Part shown: one piece after another, positions 1 to 8,570 of the stretch
Layout of the letters: each line of letters begins with the position of its first letter
How positions within the stretch are numbered: position 1 is the first letter of the stretch
Source of the DNA: Pseudomonas kilonensis
Lineage (GTDB): Bacteria; Pseudomonadota; Gammaproteobacteria; Pseudomonadales; Pseudomonadaceae
Length of the DNA stretch: 64,000 nucleotides
Assembly (NCBI RefSeq): GCF_001269885.1
Contig: NZ_LHVH01000005.1
Location: forward strand, 62,001-126,000
Direction: 5' to 3'
The notes under the pieces: generated by a model
Databases searched by the model: none
The model's input: the letters and a program-made list of their open reading frames with translations, nothing else
Told to the model about the DNA's origin: nothing
Translations under genes and position numbers: made by a program

Positions 1-10
1 GATACACCGC

Positions 11-37
11 ATTCGCGAGCAAGCCCGCTCCCACATT
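11..37. repeat. Half REP element at window edge
   Basis: A single REP-type arm containing GCGAGCAAGCCCGCTCCCAC. Its partner arm probably lies left of the window. It sits just downstream of the FAH-family gene, a usual place for Pseudomonas REPs. Confidence 0.6.
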
Positions 38-63
38 TGATCTGTTGTGGTCACAAAACCGAG

Positions 64-729
64 TTAACGAACGCTGCTTTCGAAGCGGCTTGCCCCCGGC
101 AGCTCCAGTACCAGTTCATCGCCTGCATTCAGCGGCCCGACGCCTGCCGGGGTGCCGGTGAGGATCACGTCGCCGGCCTGCAGCGAGAAGCAGCCGGCCA
201 TGTACTGGATCATCGGCACGATGGGGTTGAGCATCAGGCTGCTGTTGCCGTCCTGGCGCACTTCACCGTTGATGGTCAGGCGAACGGGGATGTCGGTCAG
301 GTCGGCAAAGGTGCCGCTCGACACGAACGGTGCGAGCACCGCCGCGCCGTCGAAGGACTTGGCCACTTCCCACGGCAGGCCCTTGGCCTTGAGCTCGGCC
401 TGCTTGTCCCGCAGGGTCAGGTCCAGGGCCGGGGCGAAGCCGGAGATCGCGTCCAGTACTTCTTCAACGCTGGGCTTGGTGGACAGCGGCTTGCCGATCA
501 GCACGGCGATTTCCGCCTCGTAGTGCACCGAGCCACGGTCGGCCGGAATGCTGAAACCGCCTTCCAGCGGCACCACGCAACTGCCCGGCTTGATGAACAG
601 CAAGGGTTCGGTGGGCACCGGGTTATCCAGTTCCTTTGCATGTTCGGCGTAGTTGCGGCCAATGCACACCACTTTTCCGACCGGGAAATGAATACGTGTA
701 CCGTCGACATACTGGTGCTGATAGCTCAT
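64..729 (-). CDS. Fumarylacetoacetate hydrolase (FAH) family protein
   Basis: The 221-residue protein belongs to the FAH superfamily (YcgM/FAHD1 type), whose members hydrolyse acylpyruvates or act on oxaloacetate using a divalent metal. The family signature GRNYAEH lies at residues 24-30 and the likely metal ligands E71 and E73 (HYEAEI) and D103 follow, so the active site looks complete. Length fits the short single-domain FAHD1 class. An AGGAG ribosome-binding site precedes the ATG. It is co-directional with the D-2-hydroxyglutarate dehydrogenase gene 43 bp upstream, so the two may be cotranscribed. The exact substrate cannot be told from sequence; an acylpyruvate or oxaloacetate tautomer is most likely. 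Confidence 0.88.
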   Translation of the reverse strand: MSYQHQYVDGTRIHFPVGKVVCIGRNYAEHAKELDNPVPTEPLLFIKPGSCVVPLEGGFSIPADRGSVHYEAEIAVLIGKPLSTKPSVEEVLDAISGFAPALDLTLRDKQAELKAKGLPWEVAKSFDGAAVLAPFVSSGTFADLTDIPVRLTINGEVRQDGNSSLMLNPIVPMIQYMAGCFSLQAGDVILTGTPAGVGPLNAGDELVLELPGASRFESSVR

Positions 730-772
730 TTACCGACTCCTGCTTCTGGGATTCATCAGGTGTTTTTAGGCG

Positions 773-2167
773 TCAAACCGCGAAAATTTTGCCCGGGTTC
801 ATGATGCCGTTCGGGTCGAATACCGCCTTCACGGCTTTCATGTACTCGATTTCCACAGGTGAACGACTATAGGTCAGGTAGTCGCGCTTGGTCATGCCCA
901 CGCCATGTTCGGCGGAAATCGAGCCGTTGTACTTCTCGACGGTTTCAAAGACCCATTTGTTCACGGTCGCGCATTTGGCGAAGAACTCATCCTTGCTCAG
1001 GTTTTCCGGCTTGAGGATGTTCAGGTGCAGGTTGCCGTCGCCGATGTGGCCGAACCAGACGATTTCGAAGTCCGGGTAGTGTTCGCCGACGATCGCGTCG
1101 ATTTCCCGCAAGAAACCCGGAACCTTGGAGACGGTCACCGAGATGTCGTTCTTGTACGGTGTCCAGTGGGAGATGGTCTCGGAGATGTACTCGCGCAGCT
1201 TCCACAGGTTCTGCAGTTGGGTTTCGCTCTGGCTCATCACGCCGTCCAGCACCCAGCCTTGTTCCACGCAATGCTCGAAGGTCTCCAGGGCGTGGTTGGC
1301 GACTTCTTCGGTGGTGGCTTCGAATTCCAGCAGGGCATAGAACGGGCATTCGGTTTCGAACGGTGCTGGCACATCGCCGCGAGCGAGGATCTTGGCCAGG
1401 GCCTTGTCGGAGAAAAATTCGAAGGCGGTCAGGTCCAGCTTGCCCTGGAAGGCGTGCAGCACCGGCATGATCGAATCGAAGTCCGGTGTGCCGAGCACCA
1501 TGGCGGTGAGGTTTTTCGGTGCACGGTCCAGGCGCATGGTGGCCTCGACCACGAAGCCCAGGGTGCCCTCGGCGCCGATGAACAGTTGCCGCAAGTCGTA
1601 GCCGGTGGCGTTCTTGATCAGGTCTTTGTTCAGCTCCAGCAGGTCACCCTTGCCGGTGACAACCTTCATGCCCGCCACCCAGTTGCGGGTCATGCCGTAG
1701 CGAATGACCTTGATCCCGCCGGCATTGGTGCCGATATTGCCGCCAATCTGGCTGGAACCGGCCGAAGCGAAGTCTACCGGATAGTACAGGCCATGTTCTT
1801 CGGCCTTGTTCTGCAGTTGTTTGGTGACCACGCCAGGCTGGCAGACCGCGGTGCGGTCGGTGAGGTTCACGTCGAGCACCTGGTTCATGTAGTCGAACGA
1901 CACGACCACTTCGCCGTTGGCGGCCACGGCTGCGGCGGAAAGCCCGGTACGTCCGCCCGATGGCACCAGCGCGACCTTGTGTTCGTTGGCCCAGCGCACG
2001 ATGGCCTGGACCTGTTCGGTGGTCTTGGGAAAGACGATGGCCGAAGGCGCAGGGGCAAAATGCTTGGTCCAATCCTTGCCGTAAGCGTTCAGGGAGTCGG
2101 CATCGGTCAAGACCTTGCCAGGCTCAACCAGGGTCTTCAGCTCATCTATCACGGCAGGATTGGTCAT
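773..2167 (-). CDS. FAD-binding oxidoreductase, D-2-hydroxyglutarate dehydrogenase type
   Basis: A GlcD/D-lactate dehydrogenase-type flavoprotein of 464 residues. The N-terminal FAD_binding_4 domain has VPSGGRTGLS near residue 70 and a Gly-rich stretch with GGNIGTNAGG near 135. The C-terminal FAD-oxidase domain carries WFGHIGDGNLHLN and SAEHGVGMTKR. Its gene is divergent from serA, an arrangement known in Pseudomonas, where this enzyme oxidises the D-2-hydroxyglutarate made by SerA side activity back to 2-oxoglutarate. The start at MTNPAVIDEL matches remembered family N-termini; an alternative ATG at 2191, eight codons upstream, has a better-placed AGGA and cannot be excluded. Glycolate oxidase GlcD is the alternative family assignment, less likely given the neighbour. 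Confidence 0.88.
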   Translation of the reverse strand: MTNPAVIDELKTLVEPGKVLTDADSLNAYGKDWTKHFAPAPSAIVFPKTTEQVQAIVRWANEHKVALVPSGGRTGLSAAAVAANGEVVVSFDYMNQVLDVNLTDRTAVCQPGVVTKQLQNKAEEHGLYYPVDFASAGSSQIGGNIGTNAGGIKVIRYGMTRNWVAGMKVVTGKGDLLELNKDLIKNATGYDLRQLFIGAEGTLGFVVEATMRLDRAPKNLTAMVLGTPDFDSIMPVLHAFQGKLDLTAFEFFSDKALAKILARGDVPAPFETECPFYALLEFEATTEEVANHALETFEHCVEQGWVLDGVMSQSETQLQNLWKLREYISETISHWTPYKNDISVTVSKVPGFLREIDAIVGEHYPDFEIVWFGHIGDGNLHLNILKPENLSKDEFFAKCATVNKWVFETVEKYNGSISAEHGVGMTKRDYLTYSRSPVEIEYMKAVKAVFDPNGIMNPGKIFAV

Positions 2168-2372
2168 CGACAGAACTCTCGAACAATTCATGGTCATCCT
2201 GAGAACGCTTCACGTCGCAGGAATGAGTGTTTAGCGGGGTGCATATGCTAGCATACCGACCCCGCAGCGTAGTGCCCAACGGCTGTTCTGCGGCGACGGC
2301 TGTTACGCCGGTCGGGCCAGCATGCGCTGTCCGATTCCCTGCCATTTTTCTCCGGGACACAGGTTTACGCAG

Positions 2373-3602
2373 ATGAGCAAGACTTCTCTCGATAAGAGCA
2401 AGATCAAGTTCCTTCTTCTCGAAGGCGTCCACCAATCGGCTGTCGACGTCCTCAAGTCGGCGGGCTACACCAGCATCGAGTACATCACCAGTTCTCTGCC
2501 GGAAGCCCAGCTCAAGGAAAAGATCGCCGATGCTCACTTCATCGGCATTCGCTCCCGTACTCAATTGACCGAAGAGATCTTCGACCACGCCAAGAAACTG
2601 GTGGCGGTCGGCTGCTTCTGCATCGGCACCAACCAGGTTGATCTCAACGCGGCGCGCGAGCGCGGTATCGCGGTGTTCAACGCGCCGTACTCCAACACTC
2701 GTTCCGTTGCCGAACTGGTGCTGGCCGAAGCGATCCTGCTGCTGCGCGGCATCCCTGAGAAGAACGCTTCCTGCCACCGTGGCGGCTGGATCAAGAGTGC
2801 GGCCAACTCCTTCGAAATCCGTGGCAAGAAGCTGGGTATCGTCGGCTACGGCTCGATCGGCACCCAATTGTCGGTACTGGCTGAAGGCCTTGGCATGCAG
2901 GTGTTCTTCTACGACACCGTGACCAAGCTGCCTCTGGGCAACGCCACCCAGGTCAACAACCTGCACGAGTTGCTGGGCATGTCCGACATCGTGACCCTGC
3001 ACGTGCCGGAAACCGCTGCCACCCAGTGGATGATTGGCGAGAAGGAAATCCGCGCCATCAAGAAGGGCGGGATCCTGATCAACGCCGCGCGCGGCACCGT
3101 GGTCAAGCTCGACGCCCTGGCCGACGCGATCAAGGACAAGCACCTGATCGGCGCCGCCATCGACGTGTTCCCGGTGGAGCCACGCTCCAACGACGACATC
3201 TTCGAAAGCCCGCTACGTGGCCTGGACAATGTGATCCTGACCCCGCACATCGGCGGTTCCACCGCTGAAGCCCAGGCCAACATCGGTCTGGAAGTGGCGG
3301 AAAAACTGGTCAAGTACAGCGACAACGGTACGTCGGTATCGTCCGTGAACTTCCCGGAAGTGGCCCTGCCGGCACACCCTGGCAAGCACCGCTTGCTGCA
3401 CATCCACGAAAACATCCCGGGTGTGATGAGCGAGATCAACAAGGTCTTCGCCGAAAACGGCATCAACATTTCCGGTCAGTTCCTGCAGACCAACGAGAAA
3501 GTCGGCTACGTCGTGATCGACGTCGACGCCGAATACTCGGACCTGGCGCAAGAGAAGCTGCAGCACATCAACGGCACCATTCGTTGCCGCGTGTTGTTCT
3601 AA
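2373..3602 (+). CDS. serA: D-3-phosphoglycerate dehydrogenase
   Basis: The first enzyme of serine synthesis: oxidises 3-phosphoglycerate to 3-phosphohydroxypyruvate with NAD+. The 409-residue protein has a substrate domain, a Rossmann domain with GIVGYGSIG near residue 155, and the catalytic Arg (NAARGTVV), Glu (DVFPVEP) and His (TPHIGG) of the D-2-hydroxyacid dehydrogenase family. A C-terminal ACT domain (about 335-409, from HIHENIPGVMSEIN) is the usual serine-feedback site. The ATG at 2373 opens the known MSKTSLDKSKIKFL N-terminus; the open frame extends 17 codons further but lacks support. E. coli-type SerA also reduces 2-oxoglutarate to D-2-hydroxyglutarate, which explains the divergent flavoprotein. 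Confidence 0.97.
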   Translation: MSKTSLDKSKIKFLLLEGVHQSAVDVLKSAGYTSIEYITSSLPEAQLKEKIADAHFIGIRSRTQLTEEIFDHAKKLVAVGCFCIGTNQVDLNAARERGIAVFNAPYSNTRSVAELVLAEAILLLRGIPEKNASCHRGGWIKSAANSFEIRGKKLGIVGYGSIGTQLSVLAEGLGMQVFFYDTVTKLPLGNATQVNNLHELLGMSDIVTLHVPETAATQWMIGEKEIRAIKKGGILINAARGTVVKLDALADAIKDKHLIGAAIDVFPVEPRSNDDIFESPLRGLDNVILTPHIGGSTAEAQANIGLEVAEKLVKYSDNGTSVSSVNFPEVALPAHPGKHRLLHIHENIPGVMSEINKVFAENGINISGQFLQTNEKVGYVVIDVDAEYSDLAQEKLQHINGTIRCRVLF

Positions 3603-3620
3603 GCAGGCCTGGCTTGCAAT

Positions 3621-3656
3621 AAAAAACGGGAGCCTCGCAAGGGGCTCCCGTTTTTT
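3621..3656 (+). terminator. Rho-independent terminator of serA
   Basis: An 8-bp stem CGGGAGCC / GGCTCCCG with an 8-nt loop, flanked by six A on the left and six T on the right, beginning 18 bp after the serA stop codon. Confidence 0.9.
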
Positions 3657-3680
3657 ATTGACTGACACAACCTGAAACCT

Positions 3681-3705
3681 TGTGGGAGCAAGCTTTGCTC
3701 CCACA
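3681..3705. repeat. Compact REP palindrome
   Basis: TGTGGGAGCA and TGCTCCCACA face each other with a 5-nt centre, forming a short REP-like hairpin between the converging serA and DUF4399 genes. Confidence 0.6.
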
Positions 3706-3730
3706 GGTGGTTGTGTTGTGTCAGTCGGTA

Positions 3731-4156
3731 TTACTTCACATCCACCGTGATTTTTTCGGACACGATCGACGGATCGAACGGCATGTGGCCGCTGTCACCC
3801 AGGATCAATTGCAAGGTGTGCTTGCCCGGGGCCAGTTTGATGTCGGCCTGGGTTTGTGCCTTGCCGAAGTGCATGTGGTTGGCGTCGTTTGGAATCGGCG
3901 CGCCGGCGGCGGGCAGTTTGTCGACATCGATCAGCAAATGGTGATGGCCAGTATTTTTGGTCACGTCGCCGGCCGGGGCCAGGGCGATATCCTTGACGCC
4001 GAACTTGACTGTGAATTCCTGGGCGACGGTGGCGCCGTCTGCCGGGGAAACGATGAACACTTCTGCACCTTTGGGCGCCGGGGTCGCGGCGGTTGCCAGC
4101 ATCGAGGCGCCCAATAACAGGCCGGCCAACGTGGCACGAGACATAAAGCTTTTCAT
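3731..4156 (-). CDS. DUF4399 secreted protein
   Basis: The 141-residue protein begins with a signal peptide (MKSFMSRATLAGLLLGASMLATA) and continues as one DUF4399 domain. That family is marked by the GHHHLLID and NANHMHFGKAQTQ stretches seen here, followed by LAPGKHTLQLILGD. The His clusters suggest metal binding, but no function is established for the family, and the product is probably periplasmic. The start was set at the ATG with GGAG immediately upstream; an in-frame ATG seven codons earlier gives a poorer signal peptide. Confidence 0.85.
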   Translation of the reverse strand: MKSFMSRATLAGLLLGASMLATAATPAPKGAEVFIVSPADGATVAQEFTVKFGVKDIALAPAGDVTKNTGHHHLLIDVDKLPAAGAPIPNDANHMHFGKAQTQADIKLAPGKHTLQLILGDSGHMPFDPSIVSEKITVDVK

Positions 4157-4289
4157 TTTTTTCTCCAGTTTTTCCATGAAATCCGCCTGGCCATGACAAC
4201 TTCATGACCAATCGTTGTCGAAGCCTGCAACAACCATAGCAAAGCGAGCCTGAAACGAGCGTCGCTTGTATAAATACAAAGGAGTGACC

Positions 4290-4850
4290 ATGCGCTTTCT
4301 GCCTGGCCTGATTTGCCTGCTACCCCTTTTGAGTCCCCTGGCTCATGCCGAACTGATCGATGACATCAATGACCGTGGTGAACTGCGCATTGCCCTCGAG
4401 GCCAACACCGCGCCCTTCAACTTCAAGGAAGACGGCAAACTCACTGGTTTCGAAGTGGAGCTGGGCGAAATGCTTGCCGGTGAGCTCGATGTACGCCCCG
4501 ACTTCGTGGTCACGGATGCCGGGGATCTGCTGACCGGCGTGGAGAGCGGCAAGTACGACGTTGCCATCAACCACATAGCAATGACCCCGGAACTGGCGGA
4601 ACGTTTCGACCTCAGTGCGGCTTACAGCCAACCGGATGCACAACTGCTGGCGAGCAAGGATGAGACGCCACGTCCGTTGGTCATGGCGCAGTCGTTCCAG
4701 CCAGAAAAAAAGAGCGAGCCGGCGCCGAGCCTGGTGATTCCGTTCCAGAAGGGCAACCCGGCGTTCAAGGCCAGCCTGGACAATGCCCTGACGCGCATCA
4801 AGGATGACGGACGGTTGGAGCAGTTGTCGCAGAAGTGGTTGGGTCGGTAG
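4290..4850 (+). CDS. Short transporter substrate-binding domain protein (SBP family 3)
   Basis: A secreted protein of 186 residues with a clear signal peptide ending at AHA. It opens like a periplasmic amino-acid binding protein: INDRGELRIALEANTAPFNFKEDGKLTGFEVELGEML, then SGKYDVAINHIAMTPELAERFDLSAAY. After that the usual second lobe is almost absent: a short Pro/Glu/Lys-rich linker leads directly to the terminal helix region (NPAFKASLDNALTRIKDDGRLEQLSQKWLG). Normal family members are about 250 residues. No permease or ATPase gene is adjacent, so it is an orphan. GGAG lies just upstream of the chosen ATG. It may be a natural minimal binding protein or the product of an old internal deletion. 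Confidence 0.8.
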   Translation: MRFLPGLICLLPLLSPLAHAELIDDINDRGELRIALEANTAPFNFKEDGKLTGFEVELGEMLAGELDVRPDFVVTDAGDLLTGVESGKYDVAINHIAMTPELAERFDLSAAYSQPDAQLLASKDETPRPLVMAQSFQPEKKSEPAPSLVIPFQKGNPAFKASLDNALTRIKDDGRLEQLSQKWLGR

Positions 4851-4942
4851 GAGCTGACGAGTGTAACGAGGCTGCGATCTTTCCAAGAACGCTTGAATCT
4901 CAAGCGAAAGATCAAAAGATCGCAGGCTTCGCCAGCTCCTAC
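4848..4942. repeat. Long inverted repeat after SBP gene
   Basis: GTAGGAGCTG at the left end is matched by CAGCTCCTAC at the right, with inner complementary segments (GCTGCGATCTTT / AAAGATCAAAAGATCGCAGGC). The hairpin lies between the converging SBP and methyltransferase genes and is a different repeat family from the GTGGGAGC REPs. A similar GGAGGCTGCGA arm occurs at 45251-45292. Confidence 0.6.
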
Positions 4943-4955
4943 GAGGGATTGGTCT

Positions 4956-5582
4956 TCAAACCTTACGCCAGACACTCGCCAACCAAGGCTGTTGTTCCCG
5001 CGGCAGCCCAGCCGGTCGGTAGTAATGTTCCAGTTCCACGAAGCCTGCGTGGCCAAGCAGCGTGCGCCACGCCGCGAGGTCGTGGTAAGCGCCGAAGCGC
5101 TGGCCGTTCCAGCCCTCCTGGTTTTCGCCCCGTGGGTTTGAGCTGAACAGCACGCCGCCGGGCTTGAGGGTGGCGTGCAGTTGCTTGAGCACCCGAGGCA
5201 GTTCCTGGACGGGCACATGAAACAGCACCGCGTTGGCGAAAATCCCGTCAAAACGCTCGGCCGGCAGGTCGAGTTCCAGGAAGTCCTGTTGCCACACCTC
5301 GCAGCCGCTGTCCTGGCGCGCCATCCGGGCAAACGCTTCTGAACCGTCGAGGCCGACCGCCACATGGCCCATGGCCGTGAATGTGCGCAAGTCGCGCCCC
5401 GGGCCGCAGCCCAAATCCAGGATGTGCAGCGGCGCCTGGCCCTGGATATGGCGCAGCAAGGCGTCGATGTTCTGGCTGACATCGTGATCGCGGGTGCCTT
5501 CGCGAAAGCTTTCTGCCACGGTGTTGTAATGGCCCAGGGTCGTGGCGGTGATGGCGTGCAGGTCTTCGGTGGTGTGTTTCAT
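4956..5582 (-). CDS. Class I SAM-dependent methyltransferase
   Basis: A 208-residue Rossmann-fold methyltransferase. Motif I LDLGCGPGRD (residues about 56-65) binds S-adenosylmethionine; the acidic residue ending strand 2 is in VGLDGSEAF, and motif IV region FDGIFANAVLFHVP follows. The protein is close to the minimum size for the fold, with no substrate-recognition domain, so it probably acts on a small molecule. No clear ribosome-binding site is visible before the ATG. It stands alone between repeats, so context gives no hint of its substrate. Confidence 0.88.
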   Translation of the reverse strand: MKHTTEDLHAITATTLGHYNTVAESFREGTRDHDVSQNIDALLRHIQGQAPLHILDLGCGPGRDLRTFTAMGHVAVGLDGSEAFARMARQDSGCEVWQQDFLELDLPAERFDGIFANAVLFHVPVQELPRVLKQLHATLKPGGVLFSSNPRGENQEGWNGQRFGAYHDLAAWRTLLGHAGFVELEHYYRPAGLPREQQPWLASVWRKV

Positions 5583-5640
5583 GATTGGGGGCTTGAGTGG
5601 GGAGCGTCAGGGGACTATACCGCAAGATCATTGGTCTACC

Positions 5641-5733
5641 TGTGGGAGCAAAGCTTGCTCGCGATTGCGGTCGTCCAGCTGGCATCCATGTTGGATGGAA
5701 TACTGCTATCGCGAGCAAGCTTTGCTCCCACAG
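5641..5733. repeat. REP pair (BIME)
   Basis: Two REP arms in inverted orientation, TGTGGGAGCAAAGCTTGCTCGCGAT and ATCGCGAGCAAGCTTTGCTC, separated by about 45 bp. The right arm runs straight into a 17-bp tandem array. Confidence 0.85.
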
Positions 5734-5818
5734 ATCAACTTCTCCCACAGATCAACTTCTCCCACAGATCAACTTCTCCCACAGATCAACTTCTCCCACA
5801 GATCAACTTCTCCCACAG
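5734..5818. repeat. 17-bp tandem repeat, five copies
   Basis: The unit ATCAACTTCTCCCACAG occurs five times without a mismatch, directly after a REP arm ending CTCCCACAG. The repeat therefore reuses the REP terminus and probably arose by slippage at it. It ends next to the metI stop codon. Confidence 0.95.
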
Positions 5819-5819
5819 G

Positions 5820-6464
5820 TCAGCGCTTATTCAAGCCGCGTGACAAGCGGTCGCCGCCCAACTGGATCACTGCCACCAACGCCACCAGCAACACGATCAC
5901 CGTGAGCATGATCTGGCTGTCGAATCGCTGGTAGCCGTACCGGTAGGCGATGTCGCCCAGACCGCCGGCGCCGATCGCGCCGGCCATGGCCGAAGAGTTG
6001 ATCATGGTCACCAAGGTGATGGTAAAACCGCCGACGATGCCTGGCAGGGCTTCGGGCAGCAGCACATGCCAGACAATGTGCCAGCGCCGGCAACCCATGG
6101 CCTGGGCCGCTTCGATCAGGCCATGGTCGACCTCCCGCAGGCTGACTTCGGCGATGCGGGCAAAGAACGGCGTGGCGGCGATGGTCAGCGGTACTACTGC
6201 GGCCCACACGCCATAGGTGGTGCCGACGATCAGCCGGGTGAACGGGATCAACGCCACCATCAGAATCAGGAACGGTATCGAGCGGAACAGGTTCACGAAG
6301 GCGCCCAGGGCCCGGTTCAAGACCGGCGCTTCATAGATCCCGCCCTTGCCGCTGGTCACCAGGATCACCGCCAGCGGGATGCCCGCCAACAGCGCGATCA
6401 GCGACGACACGCCGACCATCAGGAACGTGTCGATGAAGCCCTGCAACAACCGATCAAACCACAT
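5820..6464 (-). CDS. metI: MetI-type ABC transporter permease
   Basis: The membrane component of a MetNIQ importer, 214 residues with about five transmembrane segments. The cytoplasmic EAA loop, which docks on the ATPase, reads [26 protein letters not shown], and [25 protein letters not shown] is characteristic of the MetI group. The ATG has GGAGG upstream and lies 11 bp inside the metN reading frame, so translation is probably coupled. The longer frame would need a GTG six codons upstream. The neighbouring monooxygenase genes suggest the transporter may import an organosulfur compound other than methionine. Confidence 0.93.
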   Translation of the reverse strand: MWFDRLLQGFIDTFLMVGVSSLIALLAGIPLAVILVTSGKGGIYEAPVLNRALGAFVNLFRSIPFLILMVALIPFTRLIVGTTYGVWAAVVPLTIAATPFFARIAEVSLREVDHGLIEAAQAMGCRRWHIVWHVLLPEALPGIVGGFTITLVTMINSSAMAGAIGAGGLGDIAYRYGYQRFDSQIMLTVIVLLVALVAVIQLGGDRLSRGLNKR

Positions 6465-7578
6465 AACCCAGCACCTCCACACTTTGCGCCCAATTGCCCG
6501 CCCGTTGTCGCAGTTCCTCGGCGCCCCACGACGAACCGCTCACGGCCAGCAGCAATTGCCCCAGCCCGTGGCCCTGAATTCGCTCGATGCCGCCGTGCAG
6601 CAGCCGCACCCGTCCACCGAGGGCGCTGAACAAGGCGGCGAGATCCGGTTCCTCACGATCGATGCCGGTGAATTGCAGGCGTAGCACAGTGGCGGCATCC
6701 GCCGATGCCGGCTGCACCTGCAAGCGGTTTTGCAGTTCTTCCGGTATCGCATGTTGCAACGGTGCCAACAGCGTTCGACTGACCTCGTGTTGCGGGTTGC
6801 CAAACACTTCCCAGACCGGCCCCTGTTCGACGATCCGCCCCTGTTCGAGCACCACCACCCGGTCGCAGACTTCGCGAATCACCGCCATTTCATGGGTGAT
6901 CAACACGATGGTCAGGCCCAGCCGCTGGTTGATCTCGCGCAGCAGGCCGAGGATCGATTGAGTGGTCTCCGGGTCCAGGGCCGAGGTGGCCTCGTCGCAC
7001 AGCAGGATCTGTGGGTCATGCACCAGTGCCCGGGCAATCCCGACCCGCTGCTTCTGCCCGCCTGAGAGTTGCGCCGGGTAGGCCTGGTGCTTGCCTTGCA
7101 GGCCCACCAGTTCCAGCAGCTCGCGGACTTTGCGCTGGCGCTGTTCCTTGGGCACGCCGGCGACTTTCAGTGGCAGCTCAACGTTCTGCCACACGGTCTT
7201 GGCCGACATCAGGTTGAAGTGCTGGAAGATCATGCCGATGCGCCGACGCAGTTCCACCAGACGGTCATCATCGAACTCGCCGATGTCTATCTGATCGATC
7301 AACACCCGGCCACTGGTGGGTTGTTCGAGGCGGTTGATGGTGCGGATCAGCGACGACTTGCCGGCGCCGCTGCGGCCGATGATGCCGAACACCTCGCTGC
7401 GCTGGATCGCCAGGTCGATGCCTTGCAGCGCGGCCACCGGACCCTGGGCGCCGTTGTAGGTCTTGCCCAGGCCGATGAAGCGCACATGGGCACGGTTGAG
7501 CTCCGGATGCAGTTCGGTGTGTTCGGCGCTTCGGGGCGTGGGGGCTTCTTGTCGAAGTCGAGCGTTGACGGCGTTCAT
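6454..7578 (-). CDS. metN: MetN-type ABC transporter ATP-binding protein
   Basis: The ATPase of the MetNIQ importer, 374 residues. After a roughly 30-residue extra N-terminal segment come Walker A (GRSGAGKS, about residue 68), the Q-loop (FQHFNLM), the ABC signature LSGGQKQR and Walker B ([12 protein letters not shown]). The C-terminal 75 residues form the NIL/ACT-like domain that in E. coli MetN binds methionine and mediates transinhibition. The start codon lies 1 bp after the metQ stop, and the stop overlaps metI. This is one operon with metQ and metI. Confidence 0.95.
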   Translation of the reverse strand: MNAVNARLRQEAPTPRSAEHTELHPELNRAHVRFIGLGKTYNGAQGPVAALQGIDLAIQRSEVFGIIGRSGAGKSSLIRTINRLEQPTSGRVLIDQIDIGEFDDDRLVELRRRIGMIFQHFNLMSAKTVWQNVELPLKVAGVPKEQRQRKVRELLELVGLQGKHQAYPAQLSGGQKQRVGIARALVHDPQILLCDEATSALDPETTQSILGLLREINQRLGLTIVLITHEMAVIREVCDRVVVLEQGRIVEQGPVWEVFGNPQHEVSRTLLAPLQHAIPEELQNRLQVQPASADAATVLRLQFTGIDREEPDLAALFSALGGRVRLLHGGIERIQGHGLGQLLLAVSGSSWGAEELRQRAGNWAQSVEVLGYVV

Positions 7579-7579
7579 G

Positions 7580-8389
7580 TCAGCTTTCCCAGCCGGCTTG
7601 GTAGAGCTTGCCGTGGGCCTTGTCCAGGGCGGCGCGCACGGCGGGTGAATGTTGGTAGATGTCGACGAACTTGATCAGCCGTGGATCGTTCTTGCTCTTG
7701 GGCTGGATCACGAACTGAATCACGTATTCCTTGTGATCGAGGCCGTCGAACAGCAAGGCAGAGCTGGCATCGAAGGTCTTGGCCAGGCGGATGTAGGCGG
7801 GATAACCCTGCACCAGGTCGGCGTCTTCATAAGCACGCACCAACTGCACGGCTTCGACCTGCAGGATCTTGAGCTGCTTCGGGTTGGCGACGATGTCGTC
7901 TTCGGTGGCCTTGTAGCCGACGCCCGGCTTGAGACTGATCAGCCCGGCCTTGGCCAACAGTTGCAGGCCGCGACCGCTGTTGATCGGGTCGTTGGCAATG
8001 GCGACGCTGGCGCCTTCTGGCAGTTCGTCGAAGCTTTTGTATTTTTTCGAATAGAGGCCGACGTTGTTGATGATCCCCGGCGCAAAGGGCACCAGATCGA
8101 ACCCGGCGGCGGCCTTGGCATTTTCCAGGAACGGGATGTGCTGGAAGTAATTCACGTCGATGTCACCGGAGGCCAGGCTGACGTTGGGCGCGATCCAGTC
8201 GCTGAACTCCACCAGCTCGACCTTCAGGCCTTGCTTGCTGGCCTCTTCCACAGCGGCCTCCAGAGGAATGGCGAACGCGGCGGTGGTGCCGATTTTCAAC
8301 GGCGCATCGGCGGCAAACAGCGCCGAGCTGAACAGGCCGAGGGCCAGGGCCAATGCTTTGACTGGCAGGGTGAGGAAGTGTTTGGTCAT
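7580..8389 (-). CDS. metQ: MetQ/NlpA-family substrate-binding protein
   Basis: The periplasmic receptor for the MetNI permease, 269 residues. A signal peptide ([27 protein letters not shown]) is followed by the NlpA family fold: [50 protein letters not shown], and [20 protein letters not shown]. No lipobox Cys is seen, so it is probably soluble rather than a lipoprotein. The ATG has GGAA eight bases upstream. Upstream, beyond 181 bp containing a REP pair, lies the flavin monooxygenase gene in the same direction. The ligand is unproven: methionine by family, a sulfur compound used by the adjacent oxygenases by context. Confidence 0.92.
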   Translation of the reverse strand: MTKHFLTLPVKALALALGLFSSALFAADAPLKIGTTAAFAIPLEAAVEEASKQGLKVELVEFSDWIAPNVSLASGDIDVNYFQHIPFLENAKAAAGFDLVPFAPGIINNVGLYSKKYKSFDELPEGASVAIANDPINSGRGLQLLAKAGLISLKPGVGYKATEDDIVANPKQLKILQVEAVQLVRAYEDADLVQGYPAYIRLAKTFDASSALLFDGLDHKEYVIQFVIQPKSKNDPRLIKFVDIYQHSPAVRAALDKAHGKLYQAGWES

Positions 8390-8444
8390 GTCAGTTATTC
8401 CAGTCATTTAGGGGGAGGTGCATATTTTTTGGCGAACAGAGCTA

Positions 8445-8530
8445 TGTGGGAGCAAGGCTTGCCCGCGATGAAATTGATGCGGTCTCCAGAAAACGAGGTG
8501 TCTGCATCGCAAGCAAGCTTTGCTCCCACA
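8445..8530. repeat. REP pair (BIME)
   Basis: TGTGGGAGCAAGGCTTGCCCGCGATG pairs with the inverted arm CAAGCAAGCTTTGCTCCCACA. It separates the monooxygenase gene from metQ and may attenuate read-through or stabilise upstream mRNA. Confidence 0.8.
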
Positions 8531-8570
8531 GTGCCTTGTTCCCACAGGGTCAGTGTCGGTAGCCCCAGGG

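Noticed and set aside
905..2251. A 448-codon open frame opposite the D-2-hydroxyglutarate dehydrogenase gene
   Set aside because: High-GC antisense frame with no family features; the minus-strand gene has clear FAD domains.
3731..4177. DUF4399 protein starting at 4177
   Set aside because: The upstream ATG gives a charged extension ahead of the signal peptide; the ATG at 4156 has a good ribosome-binding site.
5734..5818. CRISPR or protein-binding iterons of a replication origin
   Set aside because: No spacers, no replication gene nearby; the unit is derived from a REP end.
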